Shown: piece by piece, positions 38,348 to 47,618 of the stretch
Position numbering within the stretch: the stretch's first letter is position 1
Layout of the letters: each line of letters begins with the position of its first letter
DNA from: an uncultured Collinsella sp.
GTDB lineage: Bacteria > Actinomycetota > Coriobacteriia > Coriobacteriales > Coriobacteriaceae
Assembly (NCBI GenBank): GCA_934654585.1
Contig: CAKUGF010000014.1
Location: 1 to 51,354 of the forward strand
Direction of reading: 5' to 3'
Length of the DNA stretch: 51,354 bases
The notes under the pieces: generated by a model
The model's database searches: none
What the model was told of the DNA's origin: nothing
The model's input: the letters and a program-made list of their open reading frames with translations, nothing else
Program-made: the position numbers and the translations under genes

Positions 38348-40159
38348 ATGAATACTTCAATTGACATTTCCCACATCCGCAACTTCTCGATCGTTGCGCA
38401 CATCGATCATGGCAAGTCCACGATCAGTGACCGCATCCTCGAGCTCACCCATACCGTTGACGAGCGCGACATGGAGTCGCAACTGCTCGACACGATGGAT
38501 ATCGAGCGCGAGCGCGGCATCACGATCAAGTCCAATGCGGTCCGCGTCTCCTATGACGCCGACGACGGCGAGACGTATCAGTTCAACCTGATCGATACGC
38601 CGGGCCACGTGGATTTTACCTACGAGGTCTCGCGTTCGCTGGCCGCCTGCGAGGGCGCGGTACTGGTCGTCGACGCCACGCAGGGCGTCGAGGCGCAGAC
38701 CGTCTCCAACGCGACGCTCGCCATGAACGCCAACTTGGACATCGTGCCCGCCATCAACAAGATCGACCTGCCCTCGGCACATCCCGACGAGGTCAAGACC
38801 GAGATCGAGGACGACCTGGCCATTCCCGCCGATGACGCCGTGTGCGTATCGGGCAAGACCGGCGAGGGCATCCACGACCTGCTGGAGTCCATCGTCTTTT
38901 TGATCTCGCCTCCCAGGGGCGATGCTTCGGCGCCGCTCAAGGCACTCATTCTGGACTCTTATTTTGACGAGTACCGCGGCGTCGTGGCCACGGTGCGCGT
39001 CTTTGACGGTTCCATTAAAAAGGGCGATACCCTGCGCATGATGCAGGCCGAGGGCGACTTCTTGGTCGACGGCGTGGGCGTCAAGCGTCCTGCCGAGACG
39101 CCGGTCGATGCGCTGACCGTCGGCGAGGTGGGCTATGTGGTCACGGGCCTGAAGGACCCCGAGGCCGTGCGCGTGGGAGATACCCTTACCTGGGCGTCGA
39201 ATCCCTGCCCCGAGCCGCTGCCGGGCTACCGCGAGGCCAAACCCATGGTCTATACGGGCCTGTTCCCGATTGACAACAAGGATTACGAGAACCTGCGTGA
39301 CGCCCTCGACAAGCTGCACGTCAACGACCCGTCGTTGGTGTGGGAGCCCGAGACGTCGGTGGCGCTGGGCTTTGGCTTCCGCGTGGGCTTCCTGGGCCTG
39401 CTGCACATGGAGGTCGTCAAGGAGCGCCTGGAGCGCGAGTTTAACCTGGACCTCATCGCCACGAGCCCCTCGGTGGACTATCACGTCTACAAGACCGACG
39501 GCGAAATGATCGACGTTCGCAGTCCGCAGGACCTGCCCGAGGCCACGCGCATCGAGCGTATCGAGGAGCCCTACCTCAAGGCGAAGATCATCTGCCCGCC
39601 CGAGTATACGGGCGCTGTCATGCAGCTTGCCATCGAGCACCGCGGCATCACGACCGATATGATCCACCTGACGAGCAAGTCGGTCGAGATGCGCTTTGAC
39701 ATGCCGCTTGCCGAGCTCATCTTGGACTTCTTCGATCAGCTCAAAAGCCGCACCAAGGGCTATGCTTCGCTCGACTACGAGTTCAACGAGTACCGTCCCT
39801 CCGAGCTCGTCAAGCTCGACATCCTGCTTTCGGGTGACGAGGTGGACGCGCTGTCGTTTATCGTGCACAAGGACAAGGCCTATGGCCTGGCCCGCGGCCT
39901 GTGCGACAAACTTAAGGAAATCATCCCGCGCCAGCTGTTCGAGGTGCCTATCCAGGGTGCCATCGGCAACAAGATCATCGCTCGCTCCACCGTTAAGGCC
40001 CGTCGCAAGGACGTTTTGGCCAAGTGCTACGGCGGCGATATCTCGCGTAAGCGCAAGCTGCTCGAGAAGCAGAAAGAGGGCAAGAAGCGCATGAAGGCCA
40101 TCGGCTCGGTCGAGGTCCCGCAGGAGGCCTTTATGGCGATCCTCAAGGTGGACGAGTAG
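38348..40159 (+). CDS. lepA: Elongation factor 4 (LepA)
   Basis: This 603-residue GTPase acts on elongating or assembling ribosomes, and is often described as back-translocating. G1 is AHIDHGKST (17-25), then [29 protein letters not shown] and [11 protein letters not shown]-like domains follow, and the LepA-specific C-terminus [20 protein letters not shown] is intact. ATG 38348 gives the standard N-terminus; a longer frame to 38288 begins inside the rpsT terminator. No Shine-Dalgarno is visible and a -10 box is 7 bases upstream, suggesting a leaderless mRNA. Confidence 0.97.
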   Translation: MNTSIDISHIRNFSIVAHIDHGKSTISDRILELTHTVDERDMESQLLDTMDIERERGITIKSNAVRVSYDADDGETYQFNLIDTPGHVDFTYEVSRSLAACEGAVLVVDATQGVEAQTVSNATLAMNANLDIVPAINKIDLPSAHPDEVKTEIEDDLAIPADDAVCVSGKTGEGIHDLLESIVFLISPPRGDASAPLKALILDSYFDEYRGVVATVRVFDGSIKKGDTLRMMQAEGDFLVDGVGVKRPAETPVDALTVGEVGYVVTGLKDPEAVRVGDTLTWASNPCPEPLPGYREAKPMVYTGLFPIDNKDYENLRDALDKLHVNDPSLVWEPETSVALGFGFRVGFLGLLHMEVVKERLEREFNLDLIATSPSVDYHVYKTDGEMIDVRSPQDLPEATRIERIEEPYLKAKIICPPEYTGAVMQLAIEHRGITTDMIHLTSKSVEMRFDMPLAELILDFFDQLKSRTKGYASLDYEFNEYRPSELVKLDILLSGDEVDALSFIVHKDKAYGLARGLCDKLKEIIPRQLFEVPIQGAIGNKIIARSTVKARRKDVLAKCYGGDISRKRKLLEKQKEGKKRMKAIGSVEVPQEAFMAILKVDE

Positions 40160-40163
40160 GTCC

Positions 40164-41207
40164 ATGGCGCTTTCCGAATACAGCAAGCGGCTGCTGGGCG
40201 CCTATGCCGAGCAGCCGTTCCTCATGGCCCCTATGGCAGGCGTGACCGACCCTGCCTATCGCATCATGTGCCGTCGCCGCGGTGCTCAGCTCGCCTACAG
40301 CGAGATGGTGAGTGTGGCCGGCCTTGCCTATGCCAGCAATAAGACCTGGCGCCTGGTGCTGCCTGCCGACGAGGAGCAGCAGATTTGCGTGCAGCTCTTT
40401 GGCTCCAAGCCCGATCAGTTTGCGAGCGCCGTCGCTGCCGTCGAGGAGCGCGTGGGCGATCGTCTGTCGCTGATCGATATCAATATGGCCTGCCCGGCCC
40501 GCAAGGTCGTTACCAAGGGCGAGGGTTCGGCGCTTATGCGTACGCCCGAGCTGGCCGAGAAGATCGTCGAGGCTGCGGTGGGTGCGGCGCATGTGCCCGT
40601 GACCGTCAAGATCCGCAAAGGTTTTTATGCCGAGGACCGTAACGCCGCGACATTTGCCCAGATGCTCGAGGGCGCCGGGGCTGCCGCGGTTGCCGTGCAC
40701 GGTCGTTGCGCCACGCAGCTCTACACGGGTCAGGCCGATTGGTCTGTGGTCGATGAGGTGGCTGACGCCGTCGAGATTCCCGTGATCGGTTCGGGCGATG
40801 TTTTCTCTGCCGAGGATGCGGCTGAACATTTGAGCAGCTCGGGCGCCAGCGCGGTGTTTATCGCGCGCGGCATCTACGGCAATCCGTGGGTGTTCGGCGA
40901 TGCACGCGCGCTTGCGCTCGATGGCACGCCGGTGCCGGCACGCAGCTCGGTCGAGCGCTTGGACGCCCTGCGCGAGCACCTGACGTTGACGCACGAGCTG
41001 TTGCCGCTCATGTCGCGCGCCCGCACGTATGCGAGCTGGTATCTCAAGGGCATGCCCCATGCCGCCGCCTGGCGCGCCCAGGTGGTTCGCTGCTCCACGT
41101 ACGAGGAGTTCATGGCGCTGGTCGATGATATCGAGCGCGATGTCGTGGCCTGCGAGGCCGCCCTTGCCGCCGGCGAGTCGGTGCCCGCGCATCCGCTGGA
41201 GGCTTAA
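40164..41207 (+). CDS. dusB: tRNA-dihydrouridine synthase
   Basis: This 347-residue FMN enzyme reduces uridines in the tRNA D-loop. FLMAPMAGVTDPAYR opens the barrel, the catalytic acid is Cys110 in DINMACPARKVVTKGEGSAL, VTVKIRKGF and HGRCATQLYTGQADW bind flavin and substrate, and GSGDVFSAEDA closes the phosphate site. The normally conserved HGRTR reads HGRCA. Assignment to the DusB subgroup rests on the overall pattern. It starts 4 bases after lepA. Confidence 0.92.
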   Translation: MALSEYSKRLLGAYAEQPFLMAPMAGVTDPAYRIMCRRRGAQLAYSEMVSVAGLAYASNKTWRLVLPADEEQQICVQLFGSKPDQFASAVAAVEERVGDRLSLIDINMACPARKVVTKGEGSALMRTPELAEKIVEAAVGAAHVPVTVKIRKGFYAEDRNAATFAQMLEGAGAAAVAVHGRCATQLYTGQADWSVVDEVADAVEIPVIGSGDVFSAEDAAEHLSSSGASAVFIARGIYGNPWVFGDARALALDGTPVPARSSVERLDALREHLTLTHELLPLMSRARTYASWYLKGMPHAAAWRAQVVRCSTYEEFMALVDDIERDVVACEAALAAGESVPAHPLEA

Positions 41208-41209
41208 GG

Positions 41210-42442
41210 GTGGCCGTTACCGCGCTATATGTGCACGTACCGTTTTGTGCTCAAAAGTGCCGCTACTGCGATTTCGACTCGCGCAGCTTTTCCCCGTGCG
41301 ACCTGGACACTGCGCTCAATGCCTATTTTGAGCAGCTGCATGTGCGCCTTGATGCCTTTGGCAATGCCGGGGCCCTCGAGCACGTCCGTACCGTCTACGT
41401 AGGCGGCGGTACGCCGTCGCTGGCGGGGGAGCGCCTGGTGGAGCTCGCTCGTCGCATCGTTGCGTGGTGTAAGCCCGTTGAGTTTACCTGCGAGGCCAAC
41501 CCCGAGTCGCTGACCACCGATCTTGCCGAAGCGCTTGCCGCGGCGGGTGTTACGCGCATTTCGCTGGGCGTGCAATCCCTCGATAACGATGAGCTTGCCG
41601 CTATCGGCCGCATTCACGATGCCGATCGGGCCCTCGCTGCCGTTGCGACGGTCAAAGACGCTGGTCTTGACGTGTCGTGCGACCTTATGTGCGGGCTTCC
41701 CGGGCAGACGGCGGCAAGCTGGGGACGCACGCTCGATGGCGTGCTCGCGGTGGCTCCGCACCATGTTTCGGTCTACCCGCTCACGCTCGAGGAGGGAACG
41801 CCCCTCTACCGCATGGCATGCCGAGACGAGTCTCTGGAACCCGATGAGGATTTTCAGGCCGCCTGCATGGATGTGGCGCGCGATCGCCTGAGTGCGGCCG
41901 GCTATCACCCCTACGAGGTGGCGAGCTATGCCCTCGATGGGCATGAGTGCGCCCACAATATCGCTTACTGGACCGGTCAGGGCTATTTGGGCCTAGGTCG
42001 CTCTGCCGCCGGCATGCTCGATACCGATGATTTTGTTCGCTTGGCCGGGCTTTTCCCCGGCGTTTCTTCTCGTGGAGATGCGTATCGCGTACGTCTGGTG
42101 CAGCGCGACGATGCCGCCACGGCGTTTGAGGCTGAATTCCTGTCTCGTCTCGAGGCGGCAGCCGAGGATCTGATGCTTGCCTGCCGCATGACGCGCGGCG
42201 TGGGGTCCGATCTGCTGGTGCGTGCCGCGCGGGTTATTCCCGTGGATGAACTGGTGTCCGCTTGCGACCGCGCCCTTGAGCTTGGACTTGCCGCTTGGGT
42301 GCCCGAGGCTGGCGATGCCCGCGAGGGGTCCATCGCCTCTGTCGACGTCATTGCGGGTCACATCCGCGCTCGTTTGGTGCCGACCCATTTGGGCTGGCTC
42401 GATGGAAATGTTCTGTTCGAGCTGTTTTGGGATCTAGCTTAG
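41210..42442 (+). CDS. hemW: Heme chaperone HemW (radical SAM, HemN-like)
   Basis: This 410-residue radical SAM protein belongs to the HemN/HemW family. The cluster cysteines are Cys13, Cys17 and Cys20 in PFCAQKCRYCDF; the extra N-terminal cysteine that marks true HemN is absent. VGGGTPSL, CEANPESL, RISLGVQS and HECAHNIAYWTGQGYLGLG are HemW-type. HemW delivers heme to target proteins rather than oxidising coproporphyrinogen. The family SNFA segment reads ASYA here. The GTG start is two bases after dusB. It is often annotated as oxygen-independent coproporphyrinogen oxidase. Confidence 0.9.
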   Translation: MAVTALYVHVPFCAQKCRYCDFDSRSFSPCDLDTALNAYFEQLHVRLDAFGNAGALEHVRTVYVGGGTPSLAGERLVELARRIVAWCKPVEFTCEANPESLTTDLAEALAAAGVTRISLGVQSLDNDELAAIGRIHDADRALAAVATVKDAGLDVSCDLMCGLPGQTAASWGRTLDGVLAVAPHHVSVYPLTLEEGTPLYRMACRDESLEPDEDFQAACMDVARDRLSAAGYHPYEVASYALDGHECAHNIAYWTGQGYLGLGRSAAGMLDTDDFVRLAGLFPGVSSRGDAYRVRLVQRDDAATAFEAEFLSRLEAAAEDLMLACRMTRGVGSDLLVRAARVIPVDELVSACDRALELGLAAWVPEAGDAREGSIASVDVIAGHIRARLVPTHLGWLDGNVLFELFWDLA

Positions 42443-42443
42443 G

Positions 42444-42458
42444 CCGCTCGGGTAGAAT
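42444..42458 (+). promoter_or_regulatory. Promoter -10 region of the membrane dnaJ
   Basis: CCGCTCGGGTAGAAT includes TAGAAT (42453-42458). The first 11 bases are identical to those before lepA (38326-38336). Confidence 0.45.
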
Positions 42459-42500
42459 TACCGCAATATATACGCTGCTGTGAGCAGGAGGTTGCCGCGC

Positions 42501-43604
42501 ATGGCGACGATGAACGAAAAAGACTACTACGAGATTTTGGGTGTCTCCAAGGACGCCACCTCGCGTGATATTCAAAAGGCCTTCCAGCAAAAGGCCCGCA
42601 AACTCCATCCGGACGTTAACAAGGAGCCGGATGCCGAGGAAAAGTTTAAAGAGGTTTCCGAAGCCTATGCCGTGCTTTCGGATGAGCAGAAGCGCGCGCG
42701 TTACGACGCCATGCGCTCGGGGAATCCCTTTGCCGGTGCGCCGACTGCTTCGCCCTATGGTGGCGGCTATGCTGGCAACACAGGCTATGGCAATCCCTTT
42801 GAGGGCGGTTTCCCCTTCGGCGGCGCCTGGGGCCAGCCGCGTCGCGGCCAGGCGGCCTACAACCCCGAGAGTGGCGCCAACGTGGTCGTCGACATCAAGC
42901 TCGATGCCAAGGAGGCCAAGAGCGGTGCCAGCAAGACCGTCCGTTACACGCGCTTCGATACCTGCGGTCATTGCGGCGGTTCAGGCTCCGTTTCGTCTGA
43001 GCATGCCCACACCTGTCCCAGCTGCGGCGGTCGCGGCCATATCGACGTCGACCTGTCTTTTCTGTTTGGCGCGGGCACGTTCCAGTCGGTTTGCCCCGAG
43101 TGCGGCGGTTCCGGCAGGGTCGTGGCCGATCCGTGCCCTGATTGCGGTGGCAGCGGCCGTACCCGCGTGACCTCCGAGCAGACGATCGAGTTCCCCGCCG
43201 GCACCCACGACGGAGACGAAGTGCGTATCCCCAACATGGGCCACGCCGGCACCAACGGCGCTTCGGGCGGTGACTTGGTCGGCCGCGCCCACGTGGAGGC
43301 CGAGCGCCTGGAAGGCAAGGCGCGCACCGGCTTCTACCTTATGGGCATCATCGCGCCGTTCTTGGTGCTATCGGCCATCTCGGGCGTGTTCTCGGCCTTT
43401 GCCGTGATGTGCTTCATTCCGTTTGCCATGGGCCTGTTTATGGTGCTCTCGGATGGCGTGCTCCATCGAAGTCTGCTGTGGTGGAAGCGCGGCGCGATGC
43501 AGTTTGCCAATGGTTTCGCCAACGGATTTATGTTTGCACTCGTGTCGGTATGGTTCGCAAGCTGCTCTCAGCGTGCCATGCTTTCGCCCTACGGAATGCA
43601 ATAA
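42501..43604 (+). CDS. Membrane-anchored DnaJ-like co-chaperone
   Basis: This 367-residue protein has a normal J domain (about 8-71, HPD at 36-38), a Gly/Phe-rich linker with GGF and GNPF repeats (73-120), and four zinc-binding CxxCGGxG repeats (155-158, 172-175, 198-201, 212-215). The second substrate-binding domain is cut short at about residue 272 and replaced by hydrophobic segments at about 278-317 and 336-354, giving two or three transmembrane helices. It therefore likely recruits DnaK to the membrane. AGGAGG (42486-42491) supports ATG 42501. It lies between hemW and an ordinary dnaJ. Confidence 0.85.
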   Translation: MATMNEKDYYEILGVSKDATSRDIQKAFQQKARKLHPDVNKEPDAEEKFKEVSEAYAVLSDEQKRARYDAMRSGNPFAGAPTASPYGGGYAGNTGYGNPFEGGFPFGGAWGQPRRGQAAYNPESGANVVVDIKLDAKEAKSGASKTVRYTRFDTCGHCGGSGSVSSEHAHTCPSCGGRGHIDVDLSFLFGAGTFQSVCPECGGSGRVVADPCPDCGGSGRTRVTSEQTIEFPAGTHDGDEVRIPNMGHAGTNGASGGDLVGRAHVEAERLEGKARTGFYLMGIIAPFLVLSAISGVFSAFAVMCFIPFAMGLFMVLSDGVLHRSLLWWKRGAMQFANGFANGFMFALVSVWFASCSQRAMLSPYGMQ

Positions 43605-43618
43605 CATTAAGCGTACTG

Positions 43619-43646
43619 TTTGCGATCTGCCCAGCTTGGGTATAGG
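43619..43646 (+). promoter_or_regulatory. Possible promoter of the second dnaJ
   Basis: TTTGCG (43619-43624), 16 bases, TATAGG (43641-43646). No CIRCE or HAIR operator is seen nearby. Confidence 0.4.
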
Positions 43647-43685
43647 ACGCACTGTGACAATAATGAAAGTCGGAAGGATTCGGTC

Positions 43686-44834
43686 GTGTCGGAAAATAGG
43701 GATTACTACGAGGTACTTGGCGTCGACAAGGATGCCGACGCGCGGACGATCAAGCGCGCGTTTCTAAAGAAGGCCCGTACCGTACATCCGGACGTTTCGG
43801 ACGACCCCGAGGCCGAGGCCAAGTTCAAGGAACTCAACGAAGCCTATTCCGTTCTTTCTGACGAACAGAAGCGCGCTAACTATGACCGTTACGGCACCGC
43901 CGACGGCCCTGGTGGCTCGGGCTATGTCGACATCAACGATATCTTTGGCGGCATGGGCATGGACGACCTGTTCTCGTCGTTCTTTGGCGGTGGCGCCAGT
44001 GGTGGCGCCCGCAGCCGTCGTGAGCGCCGTCGCGGTCGCGATATGGCCATCTCCCTCTCGGTGACGCTCGAGGAGGCGGCGCTCGGCTGCAAAAAGACGA
44101 TCAGCTACGACCGTCTGGCTCCCTGTGACGACTGCAACGGCACCGGCAAGGCCGAGGGTGCGACCGAAAAGCGGTGCGGCCGCTGCCACGGCACGGGCTA
44201 CGTGACGACGGTCCAGCGTTCTTTCCTGGGCCAGGTTCAGTCTTCCTCTCCCTGCCCCGACTGCCATGGTGAGGGCACGGTCATCGACCACCCCTGCGAG
44301 ACTTGTGACGGCCAGGGTCGTACTCCCTCGCACGAAAAGATCGATATCGATATTCCCGCCGGCGTCTCGACCGGTCGCCAGCTGCGAGTGAGCGGTTTTG
44401 GCGAGGCCGGCCTTCGCGGTGAGCCCTCGGGCGACCTGATCGTCAACGTCCGCGTTGCCGACCACGATCGCTTTAAGCGCAACGGCGACGACCTGTACCT
44501 GGTGAGCGATATCTCGATCGCGCAGGCGGCGCTCGGTTGCGAGATCGAGGTCGAGGGCATTATGCCTGACGAGGTCGTCAAGGTGACGGTTCCCGCCGGT
44601 ACGCAGTTTGGCGACACCGTGAGCGTCAACAACTTTGGCATGCCGCGCATCGGCGGTGGTGGCTCGCGCGGTCGCCTGGTCGTGCAGCTGCGCGTGGTCG
44701 TCCCCACCAATCTCTCCAACAAGCAGCGCGAGTTGCTCCGCGCCTTTGCCGACGAGATGGGTGACGACGTCGCATCCGGCAAGAAGTCGGTGACCGATCG
44801 TATCAAGAGTGCCCTCGACGATATCCTCGATTAA
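43686..44834 (+). CDS. dnaJ: Chaperone protein DnaJ
   Basis: This 382-residue protein is a complete type I DnaJ, which delivers substrates to DnaK. It has the J domain (HPD at 34-36), a Gly/Phe region with GGMGMDDLFSSFFGGG, four zinc repeats (CDDCNGTG, CGRCHGTG, CPDCHGEG, CETCDGQG), both beta-rich C-terminal domains and a dimerisation tail. GTG 43686 is chosen because GGAAGGA lies upstream and MSENRDYYEVLG is the usual N-terminus. hrcA, grpE and dnaK are not next to it. mtaB follows 9 bases after the stop. Confidence 0.95.
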   Translation: MSENRDYYEVLGVDKDADARTIKRAFLKKARTVHPDVSDDPEAEAKFKELNEAYSVLSDEQKRANYDRYGTADGPGGSGYVDINDIFGGMGMDDLFSSFFGGGASGGARSRRERRRGRDMAISLSVTLEEAALGCKKTISYDRLAPCDDCNGTGKAEGATEKRCGRCHGTGYVTTVQRSFLGQVQSSSPCPDCHGEGTVIDHPCETCDGQGRTPSHEKIDIDIPAGVSTGRQLRVSGFGEAGLRGEPSGDLIVNVRVADHDRFKRNGDDLYLVSDISIAQAALGCEIEVEGIMPDEVVKVTVPAGTQFGDTVSVNNFGMPRIGGGGSRGRLVVQLRVVVPTNLSNKQRELLRAFADEMGDDVASGKKSVTDRIKSALDDILD

Positions 44835-44843
44835 GGAGCGCGC

Positions 44844-46136
44844 GTGCTCGCACCCCATATTTCCGTCGTCAACCTCGGTTGCCGTGTCAACCGTGTTGAG
44901 TCCGACCGTATCACTGCCGATCTTATGCGCCTGGGCTTTGCGATGGCGGAGCCCCAGGACGCCGACCTGATCGTAATCAATACCTGCGCCGTTACGGGCG
45001 AGGCCGAGGCCAAGACCCGCAAGGCCGTGCGTCATGCGCTGGGCTACCCCGGCGAGCCTTACGTAGTCGTGACCGGCTGCGTGGTCAATCTGCACCCCGA
45101 GGAGCTGTTGGAGCTTTCGGATCGCGTGATCGCCGAGCCCTCTAAGATCGATGTCGCCGAACGTGTCTGCGAAGTGCTGGGCGTGGAGTCCGATAGCGTT
45201 GCCGCCTGCAGCGATGAGGATGTCGTCGATGTGCTGGGCCGTTCGCGCCTGGGTGTGAAGATCCAAGACGGCTGCAACCACCGCTGCACCTACTGCATCG
45301 TGTGGAAGGCCCGCGGCCCCGAGCGCTCTGTACCCGTGGAGGCCGTGCTCGAGCAGGTCCGCGAGGCCCAGGAGGCTGGCGTGCCCGAGGTGGTGCTGAC
45401 CGGCGTGAACCTGGGGGCCTATGACGGCAGGAGCGCGACCGACGAGCATGTCGAGATCGACGAGCTGCTCGAGGCCATCATGGAGCGCACCTCGATTCCG
45501 CACGTGCGCATCTCGTCGGTGGAACCCATGGATATCTCGGAGCGCCTGCTTCGCGTCATGGCGCGCTGCCCGCAGCGTATCGCCCCGTTTTTGCATCTGC
45601 CCGTGCAGTCGGGCTGCACGGCGACCCTGCACCGTATGGGCCGCCCCTATAGCGCCGATGCCTTTGAGGATACGGTACGCATGATTCGCGATATCCTTCC
45701 TCAGGCATCGCTTTCGTGTGACGTCATCGTCGGTTTTCCCGGCGAGACGGACGAGGAGTTTGAGCAGTCGCTGGCGCTCTGTCGCCGCGTTGGTTTCTCG
45801 CGCATGCACGTCTTCCGCTATAGCAAGCGCCCCGGCACCCTGGCGGCCGATATGCCCGACCAGGTGCCGCCCGAGGTCATGGCCGAGCGCAGCCGCCGTA
45901 TGCGCTCGGCGGCCCAGGAGCTCGCGGTTGCCGATGCCCGTCGTCGTGTGGGCACCGTCGAGCGTGCCGTCCTTGAGTACGGTGACAACTTGACGCTCGG
46001 CTCGTTCCATCATGCGCGTCTGGACGATACCCGTGGACTTACGGCCCCGTGCCTGCTCGATGTTGCTATCATCGGAGTCGATGATTCCGGCTTGGTCCAT
46101 GCTCGCAGGGAGGTCCATGGAAGCCTCGAAGATTAG
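44844..46136 (+). CDS. mtaB: tRNA threonylcarbamoyladenosine methylthiotransferase MtaB
   Basis: This 430-residue radical SAM enzyme adds the methylthio group to t6A37, forming ms2t6A. The N-terminal UPF0004 domain has cluster ligands Cys13, Cys48 and Cys79; the radical SAM cluster is Cys144, Cys148 and Cys151 in QDGCNHRCTYC. A C-terminal TRAM-like part follows. NLGCRVNRVES and lack of RimO- or MiaB-specific features favour MtaB. The GTG start is preceded by AAGGAG. Its last 20 bases overlap phoH. dnaJ-mtaB adjacency resembles the Bacillus dnaJ-prmA-rsmE-mtaB order. Confidence 0.92.
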   Translation: MLAPHISVVNLGCRVNRVESDRITADLMRLGFAMAEPQDADLIVINTCAVTGEAEAKTRKAVRHALGYPGEPYVVVTGCVVNLHPEELLELSDRVIAEPSKIDVAERVCEVLGVESDSVAACSDEDVVDVLGRSRLGVKIQDGCNHRCTYCIVWKARGPERSVPVEAVLEQVREAQEAGVPEVVLTGVNLGAYDGRSATDEHVEIDELLEAIMERTSIPHVRISSVEPMDISERLLRVMARCPQRIAPFLHLPVQSGCTATLHRMGRPYSADAFEDTVRMIRDILPQASLSCDVIVGFPGETDEEFEQSLALCRRVGFSRMHVFRYSKRPGTLAADMPDQVPPEVMAERSRRMRSAAQELAVADARRRVGTVERAVLEYGDNLTLGSFHHARLDDTRGLTAPCLLDVAIIGVDDSGLVHARREVHGSLED

Positions 46137-47103
46137 ACTAACCGTTCCCGAGGGGATTGACCCATCTCGCGTGCTGGGCGCCGGCGACGGCGTGCTTCGT
46201 GCGCTCGAGGGCCTCGTTCGCGCCCATGTGGTTGCTCGCGGCGACCAGATTGCCGTGAGCGGTGACCCGGACGAGGTCGAGCTGGTGGCGCGCTTTTTCG
46301 AGCATGCTTTTCGCGAGGCGGCTGCCGGGCGTACGCTTTCTGCCGACGACGTCTCGCGCTGCCTGGCCGTACTGCGCGACGGTGAGCACGACGCCTCGTC
46401 GCTGCGCGATGACGTGCTGCTGTCGTATCGCGGTCGCGTCATCCGTCCCAAGACCCTCGGTCAAAAGCGCTACGTGGATGCCATCCGCTCACATACCATC
46501 ACATTCGGTCTGGGTCCCGCCGGCACCGGCAAGACCTATCTTGCCATGGCGCTCGCCGTGGCGGCGCTCAAACGCCACGAGGTGGGCCGTCTGATCCTGA
46601 CGCGCCCGGTTGTTGAGGCGGGGGAGAATCTGGGCTTTTTGCCCGGCACCCTCGAGGAAAAGATCGACCCCTATATGCGTCCGCTCTACGATGCCCTTTT
46701 TGACATGATGGATCGCGAGCGCACCGATGAGCTCATGGAGCGCGGCGTGATCGAGATCGCCCCGCTTGCCTACATGCGCGGTCGCACGCTGAGCGATGCC
46801 TTCGTGGTGCTCGACGAGGCGCAAAATACCACGCCCGAGCAGATGAAGATGTTCCTCACCCGCTTGGGCTTTAATTCCAAGTTTGTGATTACCGGTGACC
46901 TGAGCCAGCGCGATTTGATAGGCCGTCGCGGCGGGCTGTCCGATGTCGAACAGATTTTGGGCCATGTGGACGATGTGGCGTTTTCACGCCTGGAGCGCGC
47001 CGATGTGGTGCGCCATGCCCTGGTGGGCCGTATCGTCGAGGCCTATGATGCATACGACGATGCGCGCGAGCAGCGCGCACACGATCGAAAGGAGCCCCGT
47101 TGA
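46117..47103 (+). CDS. phoH: PhoH-like ATPase
   Basis: This 328-residue P-loop ATPase has Walker A GPAGTGKT (133-140) and Walker B VVLDEAQN (230-237), with TRPVVEAGENLGFLPG and TGDLSQRDL typical of PhoH/YbeZ. The family is linked to RNA metabolism, and its partner YbeY is the next gene. An N-terminal region of about 115 residues is KH-like in position. ATG 46117 lies inside the end of mtaB with AGGGAGG just upstream, slightly close. The stop overlaps the ybeY TTG. Confidence 0.94.
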   Translation: MEASKIRLTVPEGIDPSRVLGAGDGVLRALEGLVRAHVVARGDQIAVSGDPDEVELVARFFEHAFREAAAGRTLSADDVSRCLAVLRDGEHDASSLRDDVLLSYRGRVIRPKTLGQKRYVDAIRSHTITFGLGPAGTGKTYLAMALAVAALKRHEVGRLILTRPVVEAGENLGFLPGTLEEKIDPYMRPLYDALFDMMDRERTDELMERGVIEIAPLAYMRGRTLSDAFVVLDEAQNTTPEQMKMFLTRLGFNSKFVITGDLSQRDLIGRRGGLSDVEQILGHVDDVAFSRLERADVVRHALVGRIVEAYDAYDDAREQRAHDRKEPR

Positions 47104-47609
47104 GTGTATTGATCAGCAACGATGCCGAGCTCGATACGCTGCTCGTAGCCCCCGAGGTGGAGCATATCTGCGCGGTTGTGCTTGCCGCCGAGGGCGTTGA
47201 GCGCGAGGTCGAGATTTCGCTTTCGTATGTCGACGAGGACGAGATGCACGAGCTCAATCACGAGTGGCGCGGTATCGACCGCACGACCGACGTGCTTTCG
47301 TTTGAATGTGATTCGGCCTTTGACGAGGACATTCCCGCCGACGAGACACTCGAGCTCGGCGACATTATCCTGGCGCCGCAGGTTATCGCCCGCCAGGCCC
47401 CCGGCTTTGGCAACAGCCCCGCCGATGAGTGCCGCCTGATGCTCGTGCATGGCATGCTGCATCTGTTGGGCTACGATCACATCGAGGACGACGAGGCCGA
47501 GGTCATGGAGGCTCGCGAGGATGCTATCCTGCGCGACCTGGCGCTCGAGCGCGGCGAGAATCCCAAGCATGTGCATGTCGGTCCTATCACCAACCATGCC
47601 CACGACTAG
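47100..47609 (+). CDS. ybeY: Endoribonuclease YbeY
   Basis: This 169-residue metalloprotein is YbeY, involved in 16S 3'-end maturation and ribosome quality control. The zinc motif is HGMLHLLGYDH (His117, His121, His127); RTTDVLSFE and LGDIILAPQV are the other family blocks. It starts at TTG overlapping the phoH stop, with AAAGGAG upstream. The gene continues the phoH-ybeY-dgkA-era-recO order found across Gram-positives. Confidence 0.95.
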   Translation: MSVLISNDAELDTLLVAPEVEHICAVVLAAEGVEREVEISLSYVDEDEMHELNHEWRGIDRTTDVLSFECDSAFDEDIPADETLELGDIILAPQVIARQAPGFGNSPADECRLMLVHGMLHLLGYDHIEDDEAEVMEAREDAILRDLALERGENPKHVHVGPITNHAHD

Positions 47610-47618
47610 GAGCCAGCT

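Noticed and set aside
43764..46451. An 895-codon minus-strand frame over dnaJ and mtaB, and an 820-codon one over ispG and proS (17180-19642)
   Set aside because: Each spans two real plus-strand genes and their junction, has no ribosome-binding site or recognisable protein, and is best explained as a shadow.
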